Part shown: piece by piece, positions 8,461 through 17,160 of the stretch
Layout of the letters: each line of letters begins with the position of its first letter
Numbering within the stretch: position 1 is the stretch's first letter
NCBI RefSeq assembly: GCF_900099905.1
Contig: NZ_FNEE01000012.1
Span: 62,001-126,000, forward strand
Source of the DNA: Mesorhizobium muleiense
GTDB taxonomy: Bacteria > Pseudomonadota > Alphaproteobacteria > Rhizobiales > Rhizobiaceae
Direction: 5' to 3'
DNA: 64,000 bases
The notes under the pieces: model-generated
What the model saw: the letters and a program-made list of their open reading frames with translations, nothing else
Told to the model about the DNA's origin: nothing
The model's database searches: none
Translations under genes and position numbers: made by a program

Positions 8461-9551
8461 CCCGTTTGTCCCCGATGACGCAAATAGTGATCGGCGATCG
8501 CGCAGGCAACCATCGCCTCGCCGATCGGCACGGCGCGGATGCCGACGCACGGATCGTGGCGGCCCTTGGTCATGATCTCGACGTCGTTGCCGTCCTTGTC
8601 GATCGACTTTCGCGGGGTCAGGATCGACGAGGTCGGCTTGACGGCGAAGCGCGCGACGATCGCCTGGCCGGTCGAGATGCCGCCGAGGATGCCGCCGGCA
8701 TTGTTGGACAGGAAGACCGGTTTGCCGTCATTGCCGATACGCATCTCGTCGGCATTTTCTTCGCCGGTGATGCGGGCGGCCTCGAAGCCGTTGCCAATCT
8801 CGACACCCTTGACGGCATTGATCGACATCAAGCCCGAGGCAATGTCCTGGTCGAGCTTGGCGTAGATCGGCGCGCCCAGGCCTGCCGGAACGCCGTCGGC
8901 GACGATCTCGATTACCGCGCCGACCGAGGAACCCGCCTTGCGGATGCCGTCAAGATACGCGGTGAAGACGGTGACCGATGCCGGATCGGGCGTGAAGAAT
9001 GGATTTTCGGCGTCGCCAACGAAATTCCAGTTCCAGTTGGCGCGGTCGATCGATTTTTCGCCCATCGACACCAGCGCGCCGCGCACGATCATGCCGGGCA
9101 CGACCTTGCGGGCCAAGGCTCCGGCCGCCACCCGCGCCGCCGTCTCGCGGGCCGAAGAACGGCCGCCGCCGCGATGATCGCGCAGGCCGTATTTGGTGTC
9201 GTAGGTATAATCGGCATGACCAGGCCGGTATTGGCGGGCGATCTCGCCATAGTCCTTGGAGCGCTGGTCGACATTCTCGATCATCATCGACACCGGCGTG
9301 CCGGTGGTGATCATGGTCTCGCCGTCGTCATCCAGGATGAAGCCGGACAGGATCTTGACCTCGTCGGGCTCGCGACGCTGCGTCACAAAACGCGATTGAC
9401 CCGGGCGGCGCTTGTCGAGTTCGGACTGGACCTCGGCGCGCGTGAAGCGGATGCCGGGCGGACAGCCGTCGACGACGCAGCCGAGCGATGGACCATGGCT
9501 TTCGCCCCAGGTGGTGACGCGGAAAAGATGGCCAAACGTATTGTGAGACAT
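8451..9551 (-). CDS. aroC: Chorismate synthase
   Basis: Converts EPSP to chorismate, the last shikimate-pathway step and source of aromatic amino acids and folate; uses reduced FMN without net redox change. The 366-residue protein has the family signatures: MSHNTFGHLFRVTTWGESHG at the N-terminus, RPGHADYTY, GGGRSSARETAARVAAGA, and a C-terminal RHDPC region. The ATG at 9551 matches the family start; an ATG at 9572 would add seven residues. A family-B palindrome (9585-9631) lies in the leader. In many Hyphomicrobiales, as I recall, aroC sits close to fabI; here a regulatory island lies between them. Confidence 0.95.
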   Translation of the reverse strand: MSHNTFGHLFRVTTWGESHGPSLGCVVDGCPPGIRFTRAEVQSELDKRRPGQSRFVTQRREPDEVKILSGFILDDDGETMITTGTPVSMMIENVDQRSKDYGEIARQYRPGHADYTYDTKYGLRDHRGGGRSSARETAARVAAGALARKVVPGMIVRGALVSMGEKSIDRANWNWNFVGDAENPFFTPDPASVTVFTAYLDGIRKAGSSVGAVIEIVADGVPAGLGAPIYAKLDQDIASGLMSINAVKGVEIGNGFEAARITGEENADEMRIGNDGKPVFLSNNAGGILGGISTGQAIVARFAVKPTSSILTPRKSIDKDGNDVEIMTKGRHDPCVGIRAVPIGEAMVACAIADHYLRHRGQTGRE

Positions 9552-9584
9552 GAAAACCAGCCCTGCCGGCACCGAGCCGGCTTA

Positions 9585-9631
9585 GCGCATGACCCCGAAA
9601 ATCGGAGCGATTTTCGGGAAGGATCATGCGC
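9585..9631. repeat. Palindromic repeat, family B, upstream of aroC
   Basis: Nested arms: GCGCATGA (9585-9592) with TCATGCGC (9624-9631), and CCCGAAAATCG (9594-9604) with CGATTTTCGGG (9608-9618). I recognise this palindrome as common between genes in Rhizobiales. It falls in the probable aroC leader. Confidence 0.8.
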
Positions 9632-9839
9632 AAAAACAAAAGTGCCACAGCGTCGTTTCTGCGTTAGGACGCGCGGCGCCTTGGCTGCGTTCTATTGGCG
9701 TTTTCCGCAGCGGTCAAACTGTGATCTGGCGGATTTAGTTTTGACACATTCGGTTGGTTTCTGCTTCCCTCGACCCGTCTGTTGAACACCGTCTGTTGAA
9801 CACCCGCCGCCCCCGAGCCGGCGCAATGATAAGAGGACG

Positions 9840-10106
9840 ATGATGCGTATCCCGATCGGCGCCGTTGCCGCCATGTTGCTGATTTCCACCGCCGCCTTCG
9901 CCGGCCAGACCGAAGGCCTGATCAAAGAGATCGACAAGGAGACGTTGACGCTGACACTCGACGACGGCAAATCCTACAAGCTGAACGCCGAAACCGATCT
10001 CGAAGCGCTGAAACCTGGCATGGACATCGTGATCGCCTACGACGAGACAAACGGCGAGAACATCATCACCGACATGCAATTGCCGGATAGCGATTCAACC
10101 GAATAG
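9840..10106 (+). CDS. DUF1344 family exported protein
   Basis: An 88-residue protein with a signal peptide ending at AFA|GQ (about residue 21). The mature part, EGLIKEIDKETLTLTLDDGKSY followed by LEALKPGMDIVIAYDE, is the DUF1344 pattern: a small single-domain periplasmic protein restricted largely to Hyphomicrobiales, function unknown. Two adjacent ATG codons (9840, 9843) follow AGAGG. A 14-bp direct duplication (CGTCTGTTGAACAC) lies about 40 bp upstream. The gene precedes the two-component system by more than 400 bp, and nothing shows that they work together. Confidence 0.85.
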   Translation: MMRIPIGAVAAMLLISTAAFAGQTEGLIKEIDKETLTLTLDDGKSYKLNAETDLEALKPGMDIVIAYDETNGENIITDMQLPDSDSTE

Positions 10107-10529
10107 ACTCATTCAGTCTGGACGGTGCTGGCTATTCTCGCGAGCAACGCGACCAGTTTCGGCTGCGATGGGTCTCGGTTCCTGGCGGTTTCGCAAGTGA
10201 CTCGCAAGTCACCCGCGAAAGCTTCAACTCTGCGCCCGATGAAACCCGGCAAGCCAGTCTTGCCTCGGCTTGCGGCGTCCGGCTGAACTTAACCTCTCAC
10301 GGGGTGGAAGCCGCTAAATTCGGACGGCAGGACTGCATTCTCACCAATTTCTAACCTGAATCTCTCGTATCCTTAATAGCGGGTCCTCTATGGTTGCTCC
10401 GTGCTGAAACGGCGTCGCGGAAATGTTGCGCCGATCTGCGCGAGTCATCCTGCACGGTGGCCTTCTCTGCCGCGAAGGGGGTATTCTTGAATCCGATCGG
10501 TTTCGGGTTCTCAACGCCGATGGACACCG
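10107..10529. other. 423-bp gene-free region before the histidine kinase
   Basis: No convincing coding frame. It holds a hairpin at 10189-10220 (TTTCGC/GCGAAA outside, GTGACT/AGTCAC inside, CGCA loop), which may end the DUF1344 transcript, and the heptamer pair at 10339-10356 that is shared with the sigma gene upstream region. A promoter for the kinase gene probably lies between these and 10529. Confidence 0.6.
10339..10367 (+). promoter_or_regulatory. Putative OmpR-type response regulator site before the kinase gene
   Basis: Heptamers TCTCACC at 10339 and TCTAACC at 10350 are 11 bp apart, with a weaker TCTCTCG in phase at 10361. The 21-bp block TCTCACCAA-NN-TCTAACCTGA is identical in all fixed positions to one at 13033-13053 before the sigma gene. 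OmpR/PhoB-type regulators bind heptamer direct repeats at this 11-bp period, and one is encoded in this operon. Confidence 0.6.
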
Positions 10530-12191
10530 ATGGGCATCAGGTCTCGCATTCTTGTATTTCAGCTCATTGTCGTGGGGGCAGTCGTGATTATGGCGGCTAT
10601 CGTCTACATCACCATTCGCTCGACAACCTACTACACACAGCGCGTGCAATGGGCCAACAACCAACTGGAAGCCGTCACCGCGCTTACGGTCAACGCCAAC
10701 CGATATTCCGAGCAGATCGCCGAGTTCCTGTTGATTGGCGAGCCGGAGCGGCCCGACTACGAGAGCGCCCGCGCCGAGCTTGAGGCCGGATTCGAAAAGC
10801 TCGCGCAGCTGACCAGGGGAGAAGCCGAGTTTCTCGGGCGCAGCAGCGAACAGGAGGACAGCGGTGACGAGATCTTCCGCATCACGCGGATGCGCACGCT
10901 CTACGGAGAAATCGCCAAAGCCACGTCGGACGCAATCAATCTTCGCAACCAGGGGCGCCAGGAGGACGCGGTTAGGATTTTTCGCCGGGACATCGAGAAT
11001 CGTTTCGACGCCGAGTTCGAAAACATCCTGGAAGCCGCGCGGCGCGACGAAGAGGAAGAGGTCGTGCGAACCGAACTGCAGGCAGAAGCACTGTGGCGAC
11101 GCCTGACCTGGATGACGGCCGCGCTTGCGTTGGCTGCTGTGGTTCTCTGCTTTGTTGCTGCTTTCCTTCTCGCCCGATCATTGATGCGCCCGATCAGCCT
11201 TCTGACCGAAGGCACAGAGGCGATCAGTCGTGGTGATCTCGACCACCGGATCGCCTTTGATGGCCGCGACGAACTTGGTGCGCTCGCCAGGCGGTTCAAC
11301 GAAATGGCCACACACCAGCAAGACCAGCGCGACCGGCTGCTCAACGCCAAAGCAGAACTCGAGCAGCAAGTTGCCGCACGGACCGCAGAGCTTGCCGCGG
11401 CGAACCAGCGGTTGACGGAGCTCGACCGGTTGCGCGTCCAGTTCCTCGCCGACATCAGCCATGAACTGCGCACTCCACTGACGGCGCTTCGCGGTGAAGC
11501 GGAAATTCCGCTGCGCCATGGTTCAAAGCCAGAGGCAGTGTACCGCGATGCGCTCGAACGGATTGTCACTCAGAGCCTGGAGATGGGACGCCTCGTCGAC
11601 GATCTCGTTTTCCTTTCTCGTTCGGAAACCGATACAATACGTTTCGAGCCCCGCCGAACGGACCTCGTTACCATCGTCGCCGATGCGGTCCACGAGGGCG
11701 AAATCCTGGGGCGCGCCAAGGGCATCTCGATCAAGGCGGCCTACAGCACCCGTCCGGTCTGGATCACAGCCGACGCGCAGCGGCTCAAACAGGCTCTCGT
11801 GATCATTCTGGACAATGCCATAAAATATTCTCCGCGCGATCGCTCGGTGAACTTGAGCATGACCGTTATGGACGGGCATGCGGAGATTGCGATACGCGAC
11901 AAGGGTTTGGGCATTCCAGCCGAGGAAATACCCAAGGTGTTCGAGCGATTTTACCGTGGCCGAAGCCCAAGGGCGTCGCGCCAACTTGGCAGTGGCCTCG
12001 GTCTGGCGATCGCGAAATGGCTCATCGAAAAGCATCGTGGCGAGATTGCGCTCACGAGCGAGGTCGGGTCTTTCACTGAGGTCGTGGTCCGGCTTCCACA
12101 CGCCGACACAACCGCGTCTGCGGATGCGAACGCAGGTGCCGCCGTAGCCGTTCTGAAAAAGAGGCTGCGTGCAAAAACCGGCTCGGAATAA
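10530..12191 (+). CDS. Sensor histidine kinase (HAMP, HisKA, HATPase)
   Basis: A 553-residue membrane kinase. TM1 is about residues 7-29, a mostly helical, Glu-rich periplasmic sensor about 30-190, TM2 about 195-218, then a HAMP domain, a short coiled coil (LEQQVAARTAELAAAN), and HisKA with FLADISHELRTPLTALRG, phospho-acceptor His311. The ATPase has N-box LDNAIKYSP, G1 DKGLGIP, F-box FERFYRG and G2 GSGLGLAIAKW, so it looks active. The sensor domain shows no recognisable ligand pocket. It is followed by its response regulator after 126 bp. The shared operator core suggests autoregulation. Confidence 0.93.
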   Translation: MGIRSRILVFQLIVVGAVVIMAAIVYITIRSTTYYTQRVQWANNQLEAVTALTVNANRYSEQIAEFLLIGEPERPDYESARAELEAGFEKLAQLTRGEAEFLGRSSEQEDSGDEIFRITRMRTLYGEIAKATSDAINLRNQGRQEDAVRIFRRDIENRFDAEFENILEAARRDEEEEVVRTELQAEALWRRLTWMTAALALAAVVLCFVAAFLLARSLMRPISLLTEGTEAISRGDLDHRIAFDGRDELGALARRFNEMATHQQDQRDRLLNAKAELEQQVAARTAELAAANQRLTELDRLRVQFLADISHELRTPLTALRGEAEIPLRHGSKPEAVYRDALERIVTQSLEMGRLVDDLVFLSRSETDTIRFEPRRTDLVTIVADAVHEGEILGRAKGISIKAAYSTRPVWITADAQRLKQALVIILDNAIKYSPRDRSVNLSMTVMDGHAEIAIRDKGLGIPAEEIPKVFERFYRGRSPRASRQLGSGLGLAIAKWLIEKHRGEIALTSEVGSFTEVVVRLPHADTTASADANAGAAVAVLKKRLRAKTGSE

Positions 12192-12317
12192 ACAACGACC
12201 TACTTCGTTTCATGGATTACGATAGTTGAGGCGGGAGCATGGCGGAATGACCACGCCCACCGCGAGGCGGGGAATTCTCTCACTCCCCGCAATACGACCG
12301 GGGAGAAGGTGGTGTAA

Positions 12318-12992
12318 ATGTCAAGGATTCTGCTGGTAGAGGACGACGATCGCATCGTCGGCTTCATCAAGCGAGGGCTCGAAGCCGAGGGTTACGTTGT
12401 CGACGTGACCGACAGTGGCGGTGATGCGCTGGCGATGGTGCGGGAGACGCCATATGCGCTGATCGTTCTCGACCGAATGCTTCCAGGAATCGACGGCCTC
12501 GAAGTATGTCGCATGTTGCGGCGCGAGCAGCACCAGCATCTTGTCCTGATGCTCACGGCCAGAGACAGCCTGCAGGACAAGGTCGAAGGGCTGAAGGGTG
12601 GCGCCGACGACTACCTGACCAAACCTTTCGCCTTCGACGAACTGATCGCGCGCATGGAAGCGCTGCTTCGTCGCGGCTCCAGCACAGGCACGGACCCGGT
12701 CCTCAGGGTTGGCGATCTGGCGCTTGATCCGGTCGGCAAGAAAGTCTGGCGCGGCGAACGCGAGATCAGTCTGACGGCCAAGGAATTCAGGCTTCTCGCG
12801 TATCTGATGTCGCACTCCGGCGCTGTGATCAGCAGAACCCGGCTGCTCAACAATGTTTGGGATCTGAGCTTCGACCCGGAAACGAAGGTGGTCGATGTCT
12901 ACATTCGCTACCTTCGCAGCAAGATCGAAAGCGTGGACGAAAAGCCGCTCATAAAAACCGTGCGGGGCTTCGGCTACGTGATATCGGCTTGA
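12318..12992 (+). CDS. OmpR/PhoB-family response regulator
   Basis: A 224-residue regulator. The receiver domain (about 1-115) has the acidic pair LVEDDDR, phospho-acceptor Asp52 in VLDRMLPGIDG, the conserved Thr in LMLTARD and Lys in YLTKPFAFDEL. The C-terminal winged helix (about 125-222) has LTAKEFRLLAYLMSHSG and the recognition helix region SRTRLLNNVWDL, ending RTVRGFGYVI. The ATG follows GGGAGAAGG. It should be phosphorylated by the adjacent kinase. An eight-unit heptamer array of OmpR type begins 40 bp after its stop, before the sigma gene, which makes that operon its most likely target. Confidence 0.95.
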   Translation: MSRILLVEDDDRIVGFIKRGLEAEGYVVDVTDSGGDALAMVRETPYALIVLDRMLPGIDGLEVCRMLRREQHQHLVLMLTARDSLQDKVEGLKGGADDYLTKPFAFDELIARMEALLRRGSSTGTDPVLRVGDLALDPVGKKVWRGEREISLTAKEFRLLAYLMSHSGAVISRTRLLNNVWDLSFDPETKVVDVYIRYLRSKIESVDEKPLIKTVRGFGYVISA

Positions 12993-13032
12993 AGCCAGCG
13001 GGTCACCTTCGTTTTCAGGAAATAGGCAGTTC

Positions 13033-13116
13033 TCTCACCAAGCTCTAACCTGATGCTTGCCATAGTCTAATCCTGGCCTTGCCGAAATCTAGCCGGACTC
13101 CCACGCTGGTTTAGCC
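13033..13116 (+). promoter_or_regulatory. Eight-unit, 11-bp-phased heptamer array before the ECF sigma gene
   Basis: Heptamers start every 11 bp at 13033, 13044, 13055, 13066, 13077, 13088, 13099 and 13110: TCTCACC, TCTAACC, GCTTGCC, TCTAATC, CCTTGCC, TCTAGCC, TCCCACG, TTTAGCC. The second, fourth, sixth and eighth are closest to TCTARCC, giving a 22-bp higher period. The first two units are shared with 10339-10356. The arrangement is that expected for an OmpR-type regulator; binding itself is inferred. Confidence 0.65.
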
Positions 13117-13137
13117 GCCGTGGTCATATGCTGCCAT

Positions 13138-13776
13138 ATGAAGATACCGACCCACCCCGAATGCGTGCGGAGGCGGCTGACTTCGCCTGGTCCTCATGAA
13201 ACCGGAAACTTCGACGTGATTGAGACTGATCCATTCGGAAAGCAGCTTGTTGCATTTCTTCCGAACCTGCGCCGTTTTGCGATTTCCCTTTGCCGTTCCC
13301 GCGATCTTGCCGACGATCTGGTGCAAGCGGCTTGCGAACGCGCGCTTGCCAACACCGAGCGCTTTGAACCTGGAACCCGTTTTGATGCGTGGTTGTTCCG
13401 GATTGTGCGAAATTTGTGGATCGACCACATCAGAAGGCAGCGCACGGCCGGGCCGCAGGAGGACATTGAGCAACGGCAGGACCTCGTCGGCGCCTGTGGC
13501 GAGCGAGATGTCGAAGTACGCTTTACCCTGAACAGCGTTGCCCAGGCGATCACCGACCTGCCGGACGATCAGCGCGAAATCATTCTCCTGGTCTGCGTCG
13601 AGGACCTTTCCTACAGGGAGGCGGCCGGCGTTCTCGACATACCGATCGGAACGGTGATGAGCCGGCTGGCGCGCGCCAGAAAGAATCTCGCCGAGGCAGT
13701 CGGAATAAATCCCGGCTTGCCACGTTCACCGGTCATGAAGGGCGAGAACAGAAATGATAAGATGCGAGTTTGCTGA
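13138..13776 (+). CDS. ECF sigma factor (RNA polymerase sigma-70 family)
   Basis: About 212 residues from ATG 13138; GTG at 13216 would give a shorter protein closer to family size, and GTG 13120 is less likely because it follows the operator array by 3 bases. Region 2 spans FLPNLRRFAISL to DAWLFRIVRNLWIDHIRRQR, and region 4 contains LPDDQREIILLVCVEDLSYREAAGVLDIPIGTVMSRLARARKNL. It directs RNA polymerase to an unknown stress regulon. Its stop overlaps the anti-sigma start by 23 bp, so the two are translationally coupled. The heptamer array suggests that the upstream two-component system controls it. Confidence 0.9.
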   Translation: MKIPTHPECVRRRLTSPGPHETGNFDVIETDPFGKQLVAFLPNLRRFAISLCRSRDLADDLVQAACERALANTERFEPGTRFDAWLFRIVRNLWIDHIRRQRTAGPQEDIEQRQDLVGACGERDVEVRFTLNSVAQAITDLPDDQREIILLVCVEDLSYREAAGVLDIPIGTVMSRLARARKNLAEAVGINPGLPRSPVMKGENRNDKMRVC

Positions 13777-14536
13777 CGAAACGCTCATGGCCTTTGCAGA
13801 CGGCGAACTTGACGACGCGACTGCCGCAGCCATCGAGAAAGCCATGCAATCGGATATCGCCAGCAGGGTCGCCCTGTTCCTGGAAACCCGCGTTCAGGCC
13901 AAAGAGGCACTGGGGCCGGTTCTCGATGAACCCGTTCCCGACCGGCTCAGCCAGTCCGTGCAGCGAATGATCGACGAGGCCAGGCGGCGCAGCGTTCCAT
14001 CGGACGCCAGCGAACGCGCGCATGTCGTTGCCTTCAGGGCAAGGGACAATCGGGCGATGCCGCGCCCCCAGGCATCCTGGATCATGCCGCTGGCTGCTTC
14101 GCTGGTTGCAGTCGTTTTTGGGTGCGGCGGATATTTTTTTGGGTTTGCCAGCCAAAACCAGCCGCATGGACTTGAGGTGGCAGGGCAGGACAGCCCTCTT
14201 TCAGAGGCGCTCGGGCAGGTGGCGTCCGGCGAAGAAGCCGTGCTGGCAGGTTCCACCGACAGGATCCGTGCCGTAGCCACGTTTCGCGATGGAGCCGGTT
14301 CCTTGTGCCGCGAATTCGAAATCGATTCCGCCAACCGCTCGACCGTCATATCCGTGGCGTGCCACTCGAATCATGGCTGGGCGGTGAATTTTGCCGTCGT
14401 TGCGCCCGCACGCGATGGCGGATATGCACCGGCCTCGTCTTCGGAAGCGCTCGATTCCTATCTCGCGGCAACCGGAGCGCATGAGCCTCTGTCACGGGAA
14501 GACGAGGCAGCGGCATTGAGATCGTTGGGCCAGTAG
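13754..14536 (+). CDS. Membrane-anchored anti-sigma factor
   Basis: A 260-residue protein overlapping the sigma gene by 23 bp. Residues 1-70 form the likely cytoplasmic sigma-binding domain (CEFADETLMAFADGELDD), which resembles the N-terminus of anti-sigma factors but lacks the zinc HxxxCxxC motif. One transmembrane segment follows (about 97-118, rich in Gly/Phe), then a roughly 140-residue periplasmic domain with two cysteines (LCREFE and ACHSNHG) that could form a disulfide. It probably holds the sigma factor at the membrane until a periplasmic signal is sensed. Role inferred from position and architecture. Confidence 0.8.
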   Translation: MIRCEFADETLMAFADGELDDATAAAIEKAMQSDIASRVALFLETRVQAKEALGPVLDEPVPDRLSQSVQRMIDEARRRSVPSDASERAHVVAFRARDNRAMPRPQASWIMPLAASLVAVVFGCGGYFFGFASQNQPHGLEVAGQDSPLSEALGQVASGEEAVLAGSTDRIRAVATFRDGAGSLCREFEIDSANRSTVISVACHSNHGWAVNFAVVAPARDGGYAPASSSEALDSYLAATGAHEPLSREDEAAALRSLGQ

Positions 14537-14557
14537 AAGGGCGGGCCTGTGGGCATG

Positions 14558-14577
14558 CTTTTGGGCGACGTGCATTA
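14558..14577. repeat. Half copy of hairpin repeat family A
   Basis: CTTTTGGGCGACGTGCATTA differs by one base from the right half of the family-A repeat at 63662-63681. The left arm is missing. It lies between the convergent anti-sigma and histidine phosphatase genes. Confidence 0.6.
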
Positions 14578-15162
14578 GAGCCACTCCAGGCGTCGGCCCT
14601 CCAGCCTGAGCAAGCGATCGTGCGGCACATTCAGCCTTGCGGCTTCTTTCTCGGGCATTCCCAGCACCATGCGGAACAGGGCGCGCACGACGCCGCCATG
14701 CGTCACGCAGACCGTCCGGCGATCCAGCGCGTCGAACCACGGCTTTACCCGTTCGAGCAGCATTTGATAGCTTTCGGCGCCCTCGCCGGGCGGCAGGAAA
14801 TTCCACTTGTCGAGTCGCCTCTCCCTGGCCGAGCCGAGATGCCGGGCCTCGAGTTCGGGAAAGGTGAAGCCCTGCCAGTCGCCGAAACTCATTTCGACAA
14901 GGCGTGGATCGGTGCGATAAGCTTGGGGATCGAGCCCCATCGCCCTGCGAATGCGTTCCATCGTCTCACGCGTTCGCCGCATCGGGCTGGCGACAAAATC
15001 GAAATCTTCGGGATCATGAACCAATTCGGCCAGCCGATGGCCATTGCCGGTCGCCTGCTCGCGGCCGAGCGGGTTGAGATCGGTGTCGGCCTGTCCTTGC
15101 AGCCGGGACTCGGCGTTCCACACCGTCTGGCCATGGCGCGCGATGTAGACGAGCGGATACAT
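14575..15162 (-). CDS. Histidine phosphatase family protein (phosphoglycerate mutase-like)
   Basis: A 195-residue histidine phosphatase. The catalytic RHGQT is at residues 9-13, the second Arg/His pair lies in SPMRRTRET and CVTHGGVVR, and the proton donor Glu is probably in LVEMSFGDWQG. Members dephosphorylate sugar phosphates, cofactors or proteins; the substrate here is unknown, and it need not be a true phosphoglycerate mutase. It starts 54 bp after fabI in the same direction and probably shares its transcript. Confidence 0.9.
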   Translation of the reverse strand: MYPLVYIARHGQTVWNAESRLQGQADTDLNPLGREQATGNGHRLAELVHDPEDFDFVASPMRRTRETMERIRRAMGLDPQAYRTDPRLVEMSFGDWQGFTFPELEARHLGSARERRLDKWNFLPPGEGAESYQMLLERVKPWFDALDRRTVCVTHGGVVRALFRMVLGMPEKEAARLNVPHDRLLRLEGRRLEWL

Positions 15163-15216
15163 CAGGTCATCCGGAGAGCGGCCGAGAGCAGGCGGGAGGG
15201 TATATTCCAGGCGGGT

Positions 15217-16035
15217 CTATTCCTTGACCGTCGAAATATCAGGCGCGTCGACCGCCTTCATGCCGACGACATGGTAGCCGGAATCGACATGGTGGACCTC
15301 GCCGGTGACGCCGCGTGAAAGGTTTGAAAGGAAATAGACCGCAGAATCGCCGACCTCCTCTTGCGTCACCGTCTGCTTTAGCGGCGAATTGTATTCGTTC
15401 CACTTCAAGATGTAGCGAAAATCGCCGATGCCGGAGGCTGCCAGCGTCTTGATCGGACCGGCGGAGATGGCGTTGACGCGGATTTTCTTGGCGCCGAGGT
15501 CGACGGCCAGATAGCGCACGCTGGCTTCGAGCGCTGCCTTGGCAACACCCATGACGTTGTAGTGCGGCATCACTTTTTCCGCACCGTAATAAGTCAACGT
15601 CAGCAGCGAGCCGCCATCGGTCATCAGCGCCTCGGCGCGCTTGGCGATGGTGGTGAAGGAAAACACCGAGATGTCCATCGTGCGCAGGAAATTGTCGCGC
15701 GTCGTCTCGACATAGCGGCCTGTCAGCTCGTCCTTGTCGGAAAAGGCGATGGCGTGGACGAGGAAATCGAGCTTGCCCCAACGCTTGGCGATGTCGTCGA
15801 AGACCGCATCGAGCGTTGTCGGATCGGTCACATCGCAATGGCCGGCGACATGGGCGTTGAGTTCCGCCGCCAGCGGCTCGACGCGCTTCTTGAACGCCTC
15901 GCCCTGATAGGTCAGCGCGATTTCGGCGCCATGGTCGACGCAGGCCTTGGCGATGCCATAGGCGATCGACCGATTGTTCGCGACGCCCAGGACAAGCCCG
16001 CGCTTGCCGGCCATAATGCCTTGTCCACCCGCCAT
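15217..16035 (-). CDS. fabI: Enoyl-[acyl-carrier-protein] reductase (NADH)
   Basis: Reduces trans-2-enoyl-ACP in the last step of each fatty acid elongation cycle. The 272-residue protein has the FabI form of the dinucleotide motif (GVANNRSIAYGIA), the divergent catalytic pair Y-x6-K in YNVMGVAK, and the substrate-loop region SAGPIKTLAASGI. The ATG at 16035 has GGAGAG upstream. Rhizobia often carry two fabI copies, so the numbering is left open. The histidine phosphatase gene follows. The dnaJ-like gene and pdxH, which I remember as usual fabI neighbours in this order, lie 2.2 kb upstream behind a DUF1194 insertion. Confidence 0.95.
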   Translation of the reverse strand: MAGGQGIMAGKRGLVLGVANNRSIAYGIAKACVDHGAEIALTYQGEAFKKRVEPLAAELNAHVAGHCDVTDPTTLDAVFDDIAKRWGKLDFLVHAIAFSDKDELTGRYVETTRDNFLRTMDISVFSFTTIAKRAEALMTDGGSLLTLTYYGAEKVMPHYNVMGVAKAALEASVRYLAVDLGAKKIRVNAISAGPIKTLAASGIGDFRYILKWNEYNSPLKQTVTQEEVGDSAVYFLSNLSRGVTGEVHHVDSGYHVVGMKAVDAPDISTVKE

Positions 16036-16191
16036 GTGAGCGCTCTCCGCAAGATTTGCTGCTTCGTGAAGTGGCTATCGCACAGGCACAGAGCCCCTTC
16101 AAGCGCTCAAAACGGACAGTGCCCGCCCGGCTGACCTTCCGACCTGGATGCCATGCAGCAGTTCTGCAAGCGTAGTTGTGCGTCGAAGAGG

Positions 16192-17076
16192 TCACTCGAT
16201 CCTGAAACGAGGCGCATCTGTCGGCGCCGACGCCAATAGGTCGCGAACAAGTTTCCTCGTCATGAATTCACCGGCGTCTTTCGCATCCGAGATGTCCATG
16301 GCGAACGCTCCCGGACCGCCGATCACGCTGGAGTGGAAATATTGCGCAAGTTCCGCATCCTGCCCCAGGACCAATCCGTTGATCGTAAAACCTTGCGCCA
16401 GCGCCGCGTCTCGCGAGGATTCTGTTCCGCCCGCGAAATTGTCGGTTCCGTTGGCGCAGATGTTCATGACCGCGCGCTGCGTCGCGTGCGGCGATGACGT
16501 CAACAGGAGCGAAGCAAAGGCGATCGCCTCCGACATGTCTGTTAGACGATCGTGCATCGCCGCGGGATCAGCGTCGCCGTCGCGATCCTGCTCCATATCG
16601 CCGCCTCCGTAATGGGTTCGGTCGATGAGCGTCACCGAAGCGAGCGCCTGAGACACGCGCGCGGCGTCCTCGGCCGCGCCGATGACGGTCCAGGGCACCA
16701 ACAGGTCGAACTTGCCATCGCTTGACCATGTGAAGACGGCGAGCCCGATCCGACGCCGCGGGCCGGCGGTGGCGGCGCGCAGGAAGTCGGGGTGGACGAG
16801 CGCCCGCACGAGCCCGGCCTGCTGGAGCCATTCCTCATATCGGCCGATCGAGTCCGATACGTCGATTGCTGTGACGACATTGGCGTCGGTGCCCGGCACG
16901 ACCGCGTTGGCCGCTGGCGAAGCGCCGCACAGGAAGACCATCAGTGGCAGGGCGAGGTGAAGGGCGCGCCAGCGGCAAGGTTTCGCCGGCATGGCAGGCT
17001 TCGACTTCACCCTCTGGTGTTCTGAACGACGCCGGAACCAGCGCGTTGGAACGGACGGAAACAGGTGCGACAGCAT
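16192..17076 (-). CDS. DUF1194 exported protein with von Willebrand-like fold
   Basis: A 294-residue protein. ATG 17076 has an excellent GGGAGGAG site but gives a long basic leader before the hydrophobic stretch LALPLMVFLCG; ATG 16992 would give a normal signal peptide ending near ANA. The mature part contains TAIDVSDSIGRYE, which matches the DxSxS metal-ion site of a von Willebrand factor A domain, and later NICANGTDN. This is DUF1194, of unknown function, common in Rhizobiales. It follows a membrane protein gene by 84 bp and may pair with it as an exported adhesion or envelope module. Confidence 0.85.
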   Translation of the reverse strand: MLSHLFPSVPTRWFRRRSEHQRVKSKPAMPAKPCRWRALHLALPLMVFLCGASPAANAVVPGTDANVVTAIDVSDSIGRYEEWLQQAGLVRALVHPDFLRAATAGPRRRIGLAVFTWSSDGKFDLLVPWTVIGAAEDAARVSQALASVTLIDRTHYGGGDMEQDRDGDADPAAMHDRLTDMSEAIAFASLLLTSSPHATQRAVMNICANGTDNFAGGTESSRDAALAQGFTINGLVLGQDAELAQYFHSSVIGGPGAFAMDISDAKDAGEFMTRKLVRDLLASAPTDAPRFRIE

Positions 17077-17160
17077 TGGCTCCTCCCGGAATGATCCCGG
17101 GGGTAACGGGCCGGAGCCAAACTTATTCCTCCTGTTCGCGCGGCCGTTTCCGCAATTCGG

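Noticed and set aside
13033..13116. CRISPR or tandem coding repeat
   Set aside because: Units are 11 bp with variable 4-bp spacers; the scale fits a transcription factor array.
15239..16195. 318-codon minus-strand frame in the fabI region
   Set aside because: It is a shifted shadow of fabI and reads as Arg/His-rich low complexity.
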